NCBI GenBank assembly: GCA_036345935.2
Contig: JADWOT020000004.1
Coordinates: 10,806,565-10,870,564 of the forward strand
Reading direction: 5' to 3'
DNA: 64,000 nucleotides
Source: Taenia hydatigena
Lineage: Eukaryota; Platyhelminthes; Cestoda; Cyclophyllidea; Taeniidae
Shown: piece after piece, positions 47,576 to 57,830 of the stretch
Layout of the letters: each line of letters opens with the position of its first letter
Position numbering within the stretch: position 1 is the first letter of the stretch
Program-made: the position numbers and the translations under genes
The notes under the pieces: generated by a model
Databases searched by the model: none
Seen by the model: the letters and a program-made list of their open reading frames with translations, nothing else
What the model was told of the DNA's origin: nothing

Positions 47576-47808
47576 TATGTGTCCGGGTGTTCCAACTCTC
47601 TCCTTCGATCTTGCCCTCCCTCTCTCCTCCATCCCATGTTTCATTTGCACCTTCGCTGCCATAGCATTTACAGGAAGCATTGGCGAAACAAAAGTGGTTG
47701 GAATGACCCCGTCGTGAAGCCACGCTTTTAAAAGAGGAGGAAGTGGTGGCGGAAAATGAAAGATCTACGTCCATTACACAGATGCAGGTGTCTGATGGAT
47801 TTACCATG
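46849..47808 (+). pseudogene. Coiled-coil protein gene, plus-strand copy, splice-damaged
   Basis: Exon 1 (46,849-47,166) reads MLRSMLHDLSHQGAMLKSRK and 86 further helical residues to a GTGAGT donor. Exon 2 (47,307-47,438; LAKQKWLEWLRREVTLLEAE) should follow an AG, but the site is TTTGTAA where the minus copy has TTTGCAG. The nearest AG is one base later and would shift the frame. Exon 3 (from 47,527) reads RFDWGNKSISFSQSK and meets a GTATGT possible donor at 47,575. A second copy of exon 2 follows at 47,674-47,808 with a good acceptor (TTTACAG) but TGA at 47,704-47,706 in place of TGG. It is a decayed copy with an extra exon unit. Confidence 0.65.
47674..47808 (+). repeat. Tandem duplicate of coiled-coil exon 2
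   Basis: ALAKQKWLE, stop, PRREATLLKEEEVV and MQVSDGFTM align with exon 2 at 47,307-47,438; the flanking intron words (CATTT.CAGGAAGCA, GTAAGT.A.TAAAC) are shared too. One extra codon. The nonsense change is TGG to TGA. Confidence 0.7.
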
Positions 47809-48435
47809 GTAAGTAACTAAACACGCATGTAAACATTGGCGAGTGAACACCACTTGTGATGGAGTAGCGTTACTTCCACAATCCCTGCCTGGCTTCAACA
47901 TTAAAGACGAAGGGTATTTGACCGTACTGACGCGTCTTATTTGCATGTCAAGCGACTAAGCAAGAAACAAGGGAAGGAGACAAATGAGCGAACGGGACAC
48001 TAGAGATGTAGTGAATGCTGCATAAGGACAGAATATAACAGCACCAACGACATGACAGATGTCGCAATAGTAAAATTCGGAAAGAGCAGACACAAAAGAA
48101 ACAGTGATACAAAATCATAGGACTGGCGATGCGCAAAGCTGAAAAAATACCGCAAGTGTGACAATTTCCATTACAATTAAGAAGGGAGGACAGAAAAGTT
48201 TAGGAAAGTATAGAAGGAGAAAGCGTTAGGCAATGAACTAAAAAGCAGTTAAACAAAAGAAATTAATAGCCGCAAATAAAGGAGTTACATAATCTAGGCG
48301 ATAAGAAGTGGGTTCTGGCATCATCGCGGCACTCCATGACATGTGTCTGCGAGCGCAATCAGCTGTCCATTCGCATTACAGAAAAGGAGTGTATTCACCA
48401 AATTTTGCTAAAAGTAGGCATTATTTGGGTGCAAA
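47809..48435. other. No gene recognised
   Basis: Sequence downstream of the duplicated exon. No further exon of the coiled-coil gene was found. Confidence 0.35.
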
Positions 48436-48708
48436 ATGACTTCAAAAATGGCTAACAAAAAGGGCCTTAGCAAACACTTTGGACAACACGATAACGTCAC
48501 CAATGTGGGAGTGGAAGGAAACAATCACACAGCTACCATAGCATTCTCCACTGCAAATGCAGCCCAAATGACAGTGGCAGCACCTCCTCCTCCTCCGCTC
48601 TACCTTAAGGGTGCAGAGCTGCATGCCAACTTGCCTGAACGTTATGAATGCAAGTGTGCTCAGAATAGATCATTCACCTTCATTTCTCAGTTGTTCTATC
48701 TCTCGTAA
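48436..48708 (+). CDS. Hypothetical protein with a proline run
   Basis: ATG-initiated frame of 90 codons: MTSKMANKKGLSKHFGQHDN, a Thr/Ala-rich middle, PPPPPLYLKGAELHANLPER, and a Cys pair (CKC). Mildly protein-like. No partner or family. The opposite strand is also open but Cys/His-biased. Confidence 0.3.
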   Translation: MTSKMANKKGLSKHFGQHDNVTNVGVEGNNHTATIAFSTANAAQMTVAAPPPPPLYLKGAELHANLPERYECKCAQNRSFTFISQLFYLS

Positions 48709-49762
48709 TGTCGCAATGCCGTAAATCCCATGTATTTCACACACAAAAGCCGCATTTGGCGACGCTTCCTGATGTCTTATTGCGGTTCGTGGTGCGTGTT
48801 AGCGCTCTGATGGGCAAATCTTTAGAGTCTACAAGCGGAAGGTTGATAGTGCCGTCTGTTTCTCATCAATGACCATATTTTCGTGTTTGGCAGGATTGCT
48901 ATTCACAAAGGAGAAAACGGCATAACGTTGATGTGTACGTCCCTTCCATCAGTGAAGACGTCAATCAAGTGATCGCTTGACACTCTCTCCTCCCCATTGC
49001 CTTTGCACAACATGGATAGGTGTATGGCTGGACAACATGGAAGTTGGTGCAAACCGGTAAGGATGAACAGACGCAAGGCGTCACCTGCAAGAGACCATTT
49101 GGAGTCCGACTTTATTCACATGACTCTACTTTTAGGCCAGTGTGCTTATGACCATCCCATAAAATGGAGCCAGGGATGATTTAGGGGAATTGGGTTACCG
49201 AAAGAACCCTGCTTATTAGTTGCTTGAGACTACCGATTGAGCTGATTGCGGTGGGTGAAAGAGAGCTACTGTGTTGGCATGATAAAAAGCGCCCTGAAAG
49301 CCCAAACACCAACCCGGTCTTGCAGCAATTCGAAAGTTAGTAATGACTCAGACTCGGCTGATCTCATTGTGCCACGTATGAGGTGATAAACAGTACTGGC
49401 TTAAAAGACCATATTATTAAGGTCCACATTTGACTCAATTCTCATTATCAGAATCCGGACTCTACAGCCAAGGTAGGGTAACTGTGCTGAAAACACAATG
49501 CGTCCAGGTCGACTGGCGTAAAATTACGTGTAACAAAAGATGTGCTTACAACCGCATTACGAGCGCTGTTCTTTCCAATCATTCCACTCACTTCCAGTTT
49601 ATTTACCGCTCTCGTGGCAGGATTTGCAACATCTTCAAAAAATGCCCGTTTAGAAGACTAAATAGATCATTTTCTCATTATGATTTCATTGAATAGCCAA
49701 TTTATGGCATTTAGCTTATGTCGAGCATTATCCACGACTATAAATTCTGGCCATAGGATGTG
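48709..49762. other. No gene recognised
   Basis: ORFs 48,997-49,179 and 49,430-49,696 lack support. Confidence 0.35.
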
Positions 49763-50307
49763 TTAACTAGGATAGACTAAACGTTTGGCACAAGGTAAGC
49801 CAGTTTTCTCCCTCCATTCCACCTGTTCGACATCACTAAACAGAGCCATTTTAAAATCAACTTCGCTAAATGAATAGAACGTTACATTTGTTATGAATTT
49901 GATGTTTAAATGAGACTGCTCAATGTAGTGTTTGCGTTTTGAGTACTGAGCTTTCCAGCCCAATGGAATAAATTCAACGTAGTCATTAGCAAGATCGAAG
50001 GCATTTCTCCGTTTTCTTGCAGCAGAGACTACTGCGTTGCGTTTGATTGTGACCGAATTCGGTAGTTTTATGCGAATTTTTTGAAGTACTGACTCGCGAG
50101 TAATTATCATTTTTCGACGACAATGTTTGTGTAAGCGAAAAGTCTTTTGAGGTCAGTCGCGTATATGTGAACGTTGGCTGACTTGACACTTACGATGTGT
50201 TGACATCTATTGACGCTCTCAAACAGATCACATTCTATAAGAAAGTTACGCACCGTGTTACTACTATGTAAAAGGGACAAACTAACAAGGTTTCTAATCA
50301 TTCGCAA
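49763..50307 (-). CDS. Hypothetical protein in two overlapping frames
   Basis: A minus frame 50,307-50,107 ends NIVVEK at TGA, and a second frame starts at the overlapping ATGA (ATG at 50,110): MIITRESVLQKIRIKLPNSV, then RNAVVSAARKRRNAFDLAND, ending AKRLVYPS at 49,763. Both halves look protein-like and could be one gene with a single frameshift. A faint resemblance to the basic helical spacing of histone-fold proteins was considered but is too weak to name. Surroundings are AT-rich and single-copy. Confidence 0.35.
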
Positions 50308-51163
50308 TAAACTCTACAGGCTTTTAAAATTGGTGATTTTTCCATTCTCAAAATAAAAAGAAGTGCATGATTTCAGTAGCACCACCTGTTCTGCAATTTA
50401 TGATTACAGTGTTGGGGCACTTATCCCTACCAGAGTAAGCCTTACTCGCATCACTTGTCATCGTCGACTTACAACGGCACAGGTTGATTTGAAAAGCTGT
50501 TGCATCGACCCAAGTCATCCTCAGATAAATAAGTTGGCAAGGAAAACTTGTTGGGAATCGCGGTCAGAGGGAGCTAAAAGTAAGTGTTTCCACTCTACTA
50601 CTTGCAGCACTGCAAAAACTTAGATGGGTTTAAGGAAAAACTAGATAAGAGCAATTGCTAGCACTGCGAAAACTTACTAAAGCAAAAAGCGTGTTTTAGT
50701 TTATTGTATTTATAGTTCATGAAAGACAAGGCTTAATTAGAATGGTCCTCGTTTGCTTATTTAAAAGTCCCAAGCTTTAGTTTCAGCATCCTGCTCATAT
50801 AGAAATGTAAAGGATTTTAGCCATAAATTATTTAAAAACGACAAGAGCTCACTAGTGCTGCCGATGGCGCCTCAATTGTTTGAAAGAGAACAACGACTAT
50901 TTGATCACCATTCCAGCCCCATTAAATAATGACGGTTGTAATTGATGGCGCATAAAAGCTCCAAATATTGGTATTCAACACATTCAAAGAGAGTCTACAC
51001 ATAACAAAAAAATAAATCAGGTCAATCATAACGGATGTCACTTCATTTCTACAATTACAAAGGAAAGATATTTTACACTCACCAAAACACGGCACAGAGT
51101 ACAACAGTAACGATGGAATCGGCAAAAAGCAACAACTAAAGCACTCAAGTATACCAAACATAA
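50308..51163. other. No gene recognised
   Basis: AT-rich, stop-dense sequence. Confidence 0.4.
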
Positions 51164-51553
51164 ATGCTGAATAAGCAACACTTTATGTGTGTAAGTAGCA
51201 CCAGATTGGGTGAAGTAGGAAAGAACACAAAGACAGTGATGTGGTTTCCACTGGACCTCATCGAGTCTGTGGAATGGGAGAGAGAGACGGAAGAAGTAGT
51301 GAGAGGTGAAGGTGAGCAGTCAAGTGTGAGCGCACCTGCGTTTGTGACTTTCAGGCAGGCTGACACACAGCCGTGCACCCTTCAGCTGACGAGGAGGAGT
51401 CGCCACTGCCAATTGAGCCGCATTCGCTGTGGAGAATGTGACCACGGCTCTGTGCATTCCTTCGTCCACACTCGTCTCGGTGACTTCATCGAATCTCCTG
51501 AAGAGGTTTTGATCATCGCTTTGTGTGACGTTCTTTTTTTAGCCTTGTTTTGA
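51164..51553 (+). CDS. Hypothetical protein
   Basis: A 129-codon frame with VMWFPLDLIESVEWERETEE, a central SVSAPAFVTF and Cys/Arg-containing RHCQLSRIRCGECDHG, ending hydrophobic (LIIALCDVLFLALF). The internal GTAAGTAGC near 51,191 could be a donor. Composition is protein-like, but there is no homologue in the window and no recognised domain. Confidence 0.3.
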   Translation: MLNKQHFMCVSSTRLGEVGKNTKTVMWFPLDLIESVEWERETEEVVRGEGEQSSVSAPAFVTFRQADTQPCTLQLTRRSRHCQLSRIRCGECDHGSVHSFVHTRLGDFIESPEEVLIIALCDVLFLALF

Positions 51554-51589
51554 ATTAAGAATGAAGAGGTCTTTACAGCGACTAATCCT

Positions 51590-51890
51590 TACTCTAACTT
51601 TTAATATTTTTTAGATGTTCTCTGTTTATCGCTTAATCTCGAGTTTGCTGTTATTTTGTGTTTCCTTTTTGTATTTGTTTGGATCTTTTTTGATTTGCAT
51701 TTTTGCCAAGTTTATTTTTCTTATTTTTCTTTACACTTTGACTTTATTTTCCTGTTTTAGCACCTTTTTTTGTAATTTTGCTTGTCTTTTTCGTTATGGC
51801 TACTCCCCTCTGTCTATTATGTATGTTTGTTTCCTTTGGTATCACAAATTTTTGGTTTGTTTCCACGCTGACGTTATGCTTTTAGGCATG
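51590..51890. repeat. T-rich low-complexity tract
   Basis: Dominated by TTT, with a 92-codon Phe/Leu-rich ORF that simply reflects composition. Could be a pyrimidine-rich intron or a decayed poly(T) element. Confidence 0.5.
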
Positions 51891-52505
51891 TGAAAATGCA
51901 TCACCACTACATTGCACTTACCCTTTCTCTTCAATATTGCAGCTCGGCTGGGTTTTGGGAAGTAAAACTATTCCTTCGCAAGAGATGAGACCAAAGTCAC
52001 CCAGATTTTTGTGAATCTGAACAAATGCACACACATCAGATGAATTCTTACTTCACTAATGCGATCTATTTCCTCAACCGCGCAGGAAAAACACTTTCTG
52101 TATCAAATCCTGTTTTATGTTCCATTCACGACATTTGGTTCTCATTTTATTGCCATTGTCGCAATTCGATGGTCTCACTGCAGCTGAATCAAGGCCTAAA
52201 TAGCAGAAATCTGTCTAACATTTGTCCTCGCATTTCTGCTTGCCTTAATTTAATCTCGGCAATCGGCTACTCAAACTACCGAGTCAAAACTCTTCGGAAA
52301 ATTCAAGCCTCCTCGTAAAAGATGAAGGCATGAAACGCGCTTTTTCACCGTCTCTCCCCACTCCTTACTACTCCACTGACGGATAGTGAGTGTTTCATGG
52401 GATACCTAATTTTGGTGAACGCGTGGCTACCGTGAAGTGCAATGCCGAGTACTCCACAACCCATCAACTCAGCAGACGTCTCTCTTCGCAAAACCACAAT
52501 CTACT

Positions 52506-53272
52506 CTACTTTGGCATGTCGAAATTGACTTCGCCCCGTACGCCTACTTCACTTTGACTGAAACTGATAGATTTGTTTCCCCAGTCGAATCCTTGCTTCC
52601 CTATCACTCGATCCATTGCAAAAGGCAAAACTCGAAGGTTAGATTCAATGAGTCAACGTTTACTCACACGTTTGGTAACTTACTTTAGCGAATCCGTCAG
52701 ACACGTGCATCCGAATGATGGACGTAGGTCTTTGGTGTTCCATCATCACCTCTCCCTCCAAAAGCCTGACCTCACGACGGAGCCATTCCAACCACTTTTG
52801 TTTCACTAATGCTTCCTGCAAATGCTATAGCAGGAAAGGAACAAATAAAGCGTAAGATAAAAAGGCAGAAAGGATACGATGCAAGAGGAGGAATTGGAAG
52901 GATCAGTTGGAAGACTTTTCAACATAATATGCAACAACAGTCACTGCCACTCACTGTAATCCCATTCAGCGACGCGCAGACATCTTGCAACTTGCTTGCT
53001 TCTGAATCCAGGTCCAAGGTCTTTCGCACGAGTTTGCTTATGCTCTCGTGGCTAGCCTCATTCGCCCTCTCCACTTTCGTCATGGCAGCATTCAGGGCTG
53101 TGTTCGCCGCCGCACAAAACTGCAGCACTGCTCCTTCCATGACCTCAATAATTTCATCCTTCGCTTTCTTCTCCCTCTCTGACGTCGATGACTTCACTTC
53201 CTCTAACTGCTCCTTACGCGACTTTAGCATCGCCCCTTGGTGGGACAGATCATGCAGCTTGGAACGCAGCAT
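52506..53272 (-). CDS. Coiled-coil protein, intact three-exon copy
   Basis: Exon 1 53,272-52,955 (106 codons from ATG), exon 2 52,815-52,684 (44 codons), exon 3 52,595-52,506 (29 codons and TAG), all phase 0, with GTGAGT and GTAAGT donors and introns of 139 and 88 bases. The ~179-residue product starts MLRSKLHDLSHQGAMLKSRK and is strongly helical (EQLEEVKSSTSEREKKAKDE; ALNAAMTKVERANEASHES). It continues LVKQKWLEWLRREVRLLEGE and ends EVGVRGEVNFDMPK. The pattern resembles the coiled coil that follows B-boxes in TRIM proteins, but no RING or B-box is seen, so this is only a suggestion. The exon 3 acceptor (GGGAAG) is weak; the alternative GATAG one step upstream would give a different short tail. 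Confidence 0.65.
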
Positions 53273-53340
53273 TAGGTTGTACTGAGTGATGGGAGAAAAG
53301 AGAGCCAGATGCGTTGGGTACAGTTTTGCCAACAACGCTG
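52545..53340 (-). repeat. Inverted repeat IR3, right arm
   Basis: Partner of 46,783-47,575. The outer edge near 53,340 falls at CCATTCCGTAAAACATG, where the left arm instead continues into the repeat A fragment. Confidence 0.85.
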
Positions 53341-53591
53341 CTCCATTCCGTAAAACATGTGTCGACCACCTCGTCACATACAAGGTGCGAGAACAATGTC
53401 ATGCCACAAGAACTACTTTACTTTTACACGTCGCCAACAACTATCCGTTACAATGCCTTGAATTTGAAATCACAGCCATTGAGCCACATGGCATCTTCCT
53501 CACTAACCACATAGAACAGTCACGTGTAGCTCATATGCCAAAATACATGGGTACGAAGTCACCACACGGATTTGTCCACTCTAAACAATGA
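53286..53591 (+). other. Plus ORF overlapping the 5' flank of the coiled-coil gene
   Basis: A 101-codon frame with VANNYPLQCLEFEITAIEPH and GIFLTNHIEQSRVAHMPKYM, ending SKQ. Protein-like beyond the IR3 edge, but its first third lies in the IR3 arm on the opposite strand from the gene. Possible exon of a divergent gene; unproven. Confidence 0.3.
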
Positions 53592-53607
53592 ACAATGGAT
53601 CACTCCT

Positions 53608-54087
53608 TTATTTGCGTTTAACTGATGGGCAGACAAGTGCAACATCAAATGCATCTCCCACCTGATGCTTCAGGACATGCTCTTGTGCACTATCCTCCTC
53701 TTGATCCTCCTTCCGGTCCCGCTCGTGATTCTGCTCCCGACTGAGCTGCTCCACACCGATGTGTTTGGGACGCAGTTCGGCCACGTCAAGCGCCACATGA
53801 AAATGGATGCAGCATGCTGTCTCGACTGCGGTGTTTGGCAGCAGACGTGGTCGCGAACCGAAGGTAGGTTTGCATGACAAGCTATAGGGATCACTCATCC
53901 TTCGCGATATAATGGAAATGAAAATAGGATAAACTGAAATGCTGCACGGAAATATGTGCATTCTCATTAAGTTGGGTGATGTGGCCTTCAAATGCAGCAC
54001 ACACACATTTGGGTGCGAACACGATGCAAATTTTACCCTACTGCTGCTGGCACCGCTGAAAGGAGGCCTATACGAGAGGAAGCGCAT
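53608..54087 (-). CDS. Hypothetical protein, charged C-terminus
   Basis: A 159-codon minus frame. The last half is the most protein-like: CKPTFGSRPRLLPNTAVETA, RPKHIGVEQLSREQNHERDR, KEDQEEDSAQEHVLKHQ and a terminal VCPSVKRK. A possible exon start lies near 53,880. No family recognised. A competing plus ORF (53,665-53,877) covers part of it. Confidence 0.35.
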   Translation of the reverse strand: MRFLSYRPPFSGASSSRVKFASCSHPNVCVLHLKATSPNLMRMHIFPCSISVYPIFISIISRRMSDPYSLSCKPTFGSRPRLLPNTAVETACCIHFHVALDVAELRPKHIGVEQLSREQNHERDRKEDQEEDSAQEHVLKHQVGDAFDVALVCPSVKRK

Positions 54088-54139
54088 AAATCACTGCAAG
54101 CAGAAGCAGACACTGGGAAGAATTACCACGAATGAATGA

Positions 54140-55427
54140 AAACTACGTCCACAATCGTGTAGACGTTTTACATTCTACCTTACTCTGCTTTTAACTCCTC
54201 GGATTACTCAGATTTTATGATTCTTACTTCTACTTATCCTCATGGCTTCCCTTAAGCTGTGCTCTACCTCCTACACCTCCTCATGACCTTTTAGTTTGTT
54301 CAAAGGTTGGTTTTATCTAAACTTTAAGGTCAATTGTATCACTTTAAATTAGGTTACTGCTAACTTGAGCTTGTACCTCCTTGACTCCCATTCGATGTTA
54401 CTCATCGATGCTGCCCAAACTTGACTTTTACCTCTTAGTACCACAATAAAGTCATTTATTGCACAAATAACTCACGACTTTTCGCATACTCCACAAATGA
54501 GGTGAGTGCCAGTTGGGTCCATCGCTGCGCCACAATTTTCCCAGTTCAAGTGGCAGTGTGCTTTTTACGCTACAAATCCAAACCACAAAGCACTTTCGCC
54601 ACTTTCATGGTGCCATTCTTGTGGTGGAGTAGCCAATCTGGAAATGCGTTGTTGTAGTTCAGCCAATAGTGGTGCTTGAGTGATTAGAATTGGCATGCGT
54701 GATTCAAACCAAGCCTCTTCAAATGAGAAATACACTAGTCTGACTAAGCGCTAGAATTCTATCTTTTTCTCTCTCTGGTACTCAACACCATTAATTGATA
54801 TCTTGAGTGGAATAGGTTGCGTAGACAAGAGTGCCTTAGCTCTTTTGACAATTGCAGCACTCACTGATCGTGCATAGTGTGAAAAACCAGTAGATAAGCA
54901 GGTCGTGTGTCAGTAAGAGGAGAATATATGTCGCTTTTTTGCACCATTGTAAGCGTGGAAGCTGATACTCGCTTTCAGACTGCCTCACGCCTTTATTTGG
55001 CAGTAGTGTGACCTTCTGAATTCAATCTTCTTCTAATTACTGTACAAGCACACACGTTTTCCTTTCCTTTTTATTAATCACCTTTCTCACATTATCCCAT
55101 GCCTCGGAGCAAAACCAAGAGACGAGCGCCACATGGAAAGAGACGCGTTTCGGTTTGCGGACAAAGAAATGGATAGGCTGTATCGCTTGGCCACTAACCC
55201 TCTTTGGTAATTTTAATCACGTCTGGACGACTCTCAGTCCTGCCTTTGTTTAGGCTATCAGATACTGTGGTGACTTCTGTCACCTCGTTTGTGGTAGATT
55301 GGCACACCTCGCTGCAATAACGGAACGCAAAGTTTGGAGCGGCATAGCAATGACACAGTCAGGCATTACCCATCCTCTTCAAATGAGGGGAGCGTATCGC
55401 ACCCTCTGTCTCTCTCACTTCTGGCAG
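54140..55427. other. No gene recognised
   Basis: Intergenic. AATAAA at about 54,445 could terminate a transcript from the left. No ORF of note. Confidence 0.4.
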
Positions 55428-55522
55428 TAATCAAAGATGACTACATGGCAAACCCTACATTTAAGAAAAAGGTAGATTCAGATCTTGCAGCTGAAGTGAC
55501 GCGGAAATCGATGGTTTGCTAA
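55428..55522 (+). CDS. Possible terminal exon
   Basis: A pyrimidine-rich acceptor (CTCTCTCACTTCTGGCAG) is followed by IKDDYMANPTFKKKVDSDLA, then AEVTRKSMVC and TAA. The charged helical composition and good acceptor support an exon of about 31 codons. Upstream exons and family unknown. Confidence 0.4.
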
Positions 55523-56062
55523 TCCAGTCAGTAACCTTCAATCGTTAGCGTGTAAATATTGGAAAAAAGGAACCATCCACCGTTAAGCATGCAAAAAGTG
55601 ACAAGGAGTGACACGTTACCTAAATCAAATTGCGACCCCCGCATTTGTTCATTTGTTGCCTCCAGAGGCTGAATGGGCGCGCCCTACCTCCACTTGTCTC
55701 CCCGTCCACTGAAACTCCATTAAGTGTGTGCCCTTGATGGTTTTGAAGGTGGCAAACAACTGGGGGCTTACGACTCAAAGCCTACTGGAAGTAGCCTGCA
55801 TCTGCCTTTCAACTAACTTTTCACCCTACCTGCTTACCTGCTCATCCACGCCTAATCCTTTAGTGCATATCCTCCCTCTTCCTATTGTCCCAATCATCAC
55901 AACCCTTACCTTTCTCTACTTATTCCTTACACTGCCTCACAATCTCCTTCTCATTTACTCCAGTTCCCCTTTTTACACCCTCTTTCCTCTTTCCCCTACT
56001 CATTCGCTCCTAGTATTATCCATAATATCCCCTCCAATTTCCTCTCCTCCTCCTACGTCGTC

Positions 56063-56275
56063 TTGTTATCCCATAGCCCGCCCACCCATTCACCCACTCA
56101 TGCACCCGCTCCCACCGATGTATCCACTCCTACCACTACTGTTGCACCCATCCACCCAACCATCCCCATCACCGAAACTACTTATAGGCTGCTAGTAGAC
56201 GCCCCACCACCACCACCACCACCACCACCACCACCACCACCACCACATATCTCATATGCTGATTCGGATGGTTGA
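56063..56275 (+). CDS. Proline-rich protein tail
   Basis: Pro/Thr-rich frame (APAPTDVSTPTTTVAPIHPT), then a run of 14 prolines encoded by CAC/CCA repeats and HISYADSDG before TGA. The 3' end (56,259-56,330, including AATAAA) is shared with 61,710-61,778 downstream of the F-box gene, so this is probably the tail of another, now displaced copy of that gene. The upstream reading is uncertain; a CCATAG acceptor lies just before 56,080. Confidence 0.4.
   Translation: MLSHSPPTHSPTHAPAPTDVSTPTTTVAPIHPTIPITETTYRLLVDAPPPPPPPPPPPPPPHISYADSDG
56203..56247. repeat. (CAC)n trinucleotide repeat
   Basis: A pure CAC/CCA run of about 15 units within the proline-rich frame. Confidence 0.9.
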
Positions 56276-56282
56276 ATGGAGG

Positions 56283-56288
56283 AATAAA
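56283..56288 (+). promoter_or_regulatory. Poly(A) signal AATAAA
   Basis: In the 72-base segment shared with the 3' end of the 60-61.7 kb gene, where the equivalent signal is at 61,736-61,741. Confidence 0.5.
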
Positions 56289-56338
56289 GAAAGAGTCTTG
56301 TGAGACGAGTGGAGAGAGGATGTAATGATTATCCTCGC

Positions 56339-56806
56339 ATGTTTGGATTCAACTTCACTCTCGCCACTGGCAGTTTATTGGAAGGAAGCCCCTTCGTTAT
56401 GGCCCACAACTTTACACTAAATGGTTCCTGGGTTGAATATTACCCGACAAGAGGCAAATTTATGCCTAAAGTGCGCATTTTAAAAGAGGACTTTAATGAT
56501 TACCTCCGCCACCATGATTGTTTTATCTACATACTGGAAAGGGATTTTGACTTGATGGACAACCTCATTAGCTTTCTTGACATTATAAAACCGCATCAAG
56601 TACTAGTCATTGCAATTTTGACAGACGACGTGTATGATGCGGAAGAAGACATGCAGGTGCTCTCCGCTTTCGTGGACAGTATGGAGGACATTGAGAATAG
56701 TCCACTGGCCACCACGAGTGTAAACTTGTGCCTTCGTTGCTGCAAGTGCTTCGAACCCGACTACTGCAACACAATGGAGTTTTTGGGGTTCGCACGTGCA
56801 TCGTGA
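56339..56806 (+). pseudogene. Partial copy of the FBXO4-like gene (C-terminal half)
   Basis: From ATG at 56,339 reads MFGFNFTLATGSLLEGSPFV, then EDFNDYLRHHDCFIYILERD, IIKPHQVLVIAILTDDVYDA and CLRCCKCFEPDYCNTMEFLG, ending at TGA 56,804-56,806. Apart from the tail it is almost identical to 61,108-61,570 but keeps TGT (Cys) where that copy has TGA. It lacks the F-box half: the sequence jumps from a 3' UTR segment (to 56,330) straight into this exon. Near its end about 95 bases present at 61,564-61,655 are missing, and the frame then stops before the expanded CAC tract. Confidence 0.6.
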
Positions 56807-56810
56807 ACCA

Positions 56811-57065
56811 CCATCACTACTACTACTACTACCACCACCACCACCACAACCACAACCACCACCACCACCACCACCACCACCACCACCACCACCACCACCA
56901 CCACCACCACCACCACCACCACCACCACCACCACCACCACCACCACCACCACCACAACCACCACCACCACCACCACAACCACAACCACCACCACAACCAC
57001 AACCACCACCACCACCACCACAACCACAACCACCACCACCACCACCACCACCACCACTACTGCCA
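56811..57065. repeat. Expanded (CAC)n/(CAA) tract, about 250 bases
   Basis: CAC units interspersed with CAA. All six frames are open, giving runs of Pro, His, Thr on one strand and Gly, Val, Trp on the other; none is taken as a protein. It sits where the 61.6 kb copy has only a short proline-coding stretch, so it is a local expansion. Confidence 0.95.
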
Positions 57066-57129
57066 CCTCTATCACCACTCATAGAGCATTCTCTCCTTCT
57101 TTCTCCCTCTCTTCCTTCCTCTACCTTGC

Positions 57130-57545
57130 TGAATGCCTCTCTTTACTTTCATCGCATTCTTTTTCCCTTTTTTTCCTCCCACTCATTCATCATCCATGCT
57201 GTCTTTCAACAACCTACTCTCTTTCTCAACCTCTCATTCATTCATTCATTTCATCCATTTCATGCAATGCACACACACACACACACACACGCATCCAAAC
57301 ACAGGCTCCCTTTCTCTATCTTAGCAAACACCACCTAAACCAAGGCGGCACTACTTGCAACTTGCCAGTAGACCTGCTGCCTTCCTCCCTCCTCACAACT
57401 ACTTATGCACTGCTAGTACACTTCTTCCCACTCCTCCTCCTCCTCCTTTCTCACCTCTCTCCCACCTCCATTACTCGTGCAGCACTCCTCCTTTTCTCCT
57501 TTCATTTCAATAAATGTCACTCTATTCATTACTATATACTTTGCT
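57130..57545. repeat. Inverted repeat IR1, right outer segment
   Basis: Pyrimidine-rich partner of 2,021-2,410. The best-matching part is 57,331-57,480. Includes CATTCATT and CACACA runs. Confidence 0.65.
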
Positions 57546-57737
57546 TCTAACGCATTCATTCATTCTCACCTCCTTTCTTTCTTTCGTTATTTCTTCCCCT
57601 TCTCTACTTTTTCCTCATTCCATCATTTCTGCATTCTTTGCAAGCGTATGTTCTATCCCCTTCTTTCTACTGTTGTTTCCATTGACCATTAACTTACAGC
57701 AAAAGAGACCCTCAATTTCAGACGCAAAGTTAGGCTA

Positions 57738-57790
57738 TCCCTCTCCTCCTCCTCCTCCTCCTCCTCCTCCTCCTCCTTCTCCTCCTTCAT
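57738..57790. repeat. (CTC)n trinucleotide repeat
   Basis: About 12 CTC/TCC units directly upstream of the exon at 57.83 kb. In the exon frame it would encode serine. Confidence 0.9.
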
Positions 57791-57830
57791 TCGACGGCAA
57801 CGACACAGTACCGTAGCTCACTTTGGAGGT

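Noticed and set aside
51615..51893. Phe/Leu-rich ORF resembling membrane segments
   Set aside because: Produced by a T-rich tract; hydrophobicity follows from TTT and TTG codons.
56603..57338. ORFs of polyglycine, polyvaline, polytryptophan, polyhistidine and polyproline
   Set aside because: All six frames of a CAC/CAA repeat are open; none has evidence of being translated.
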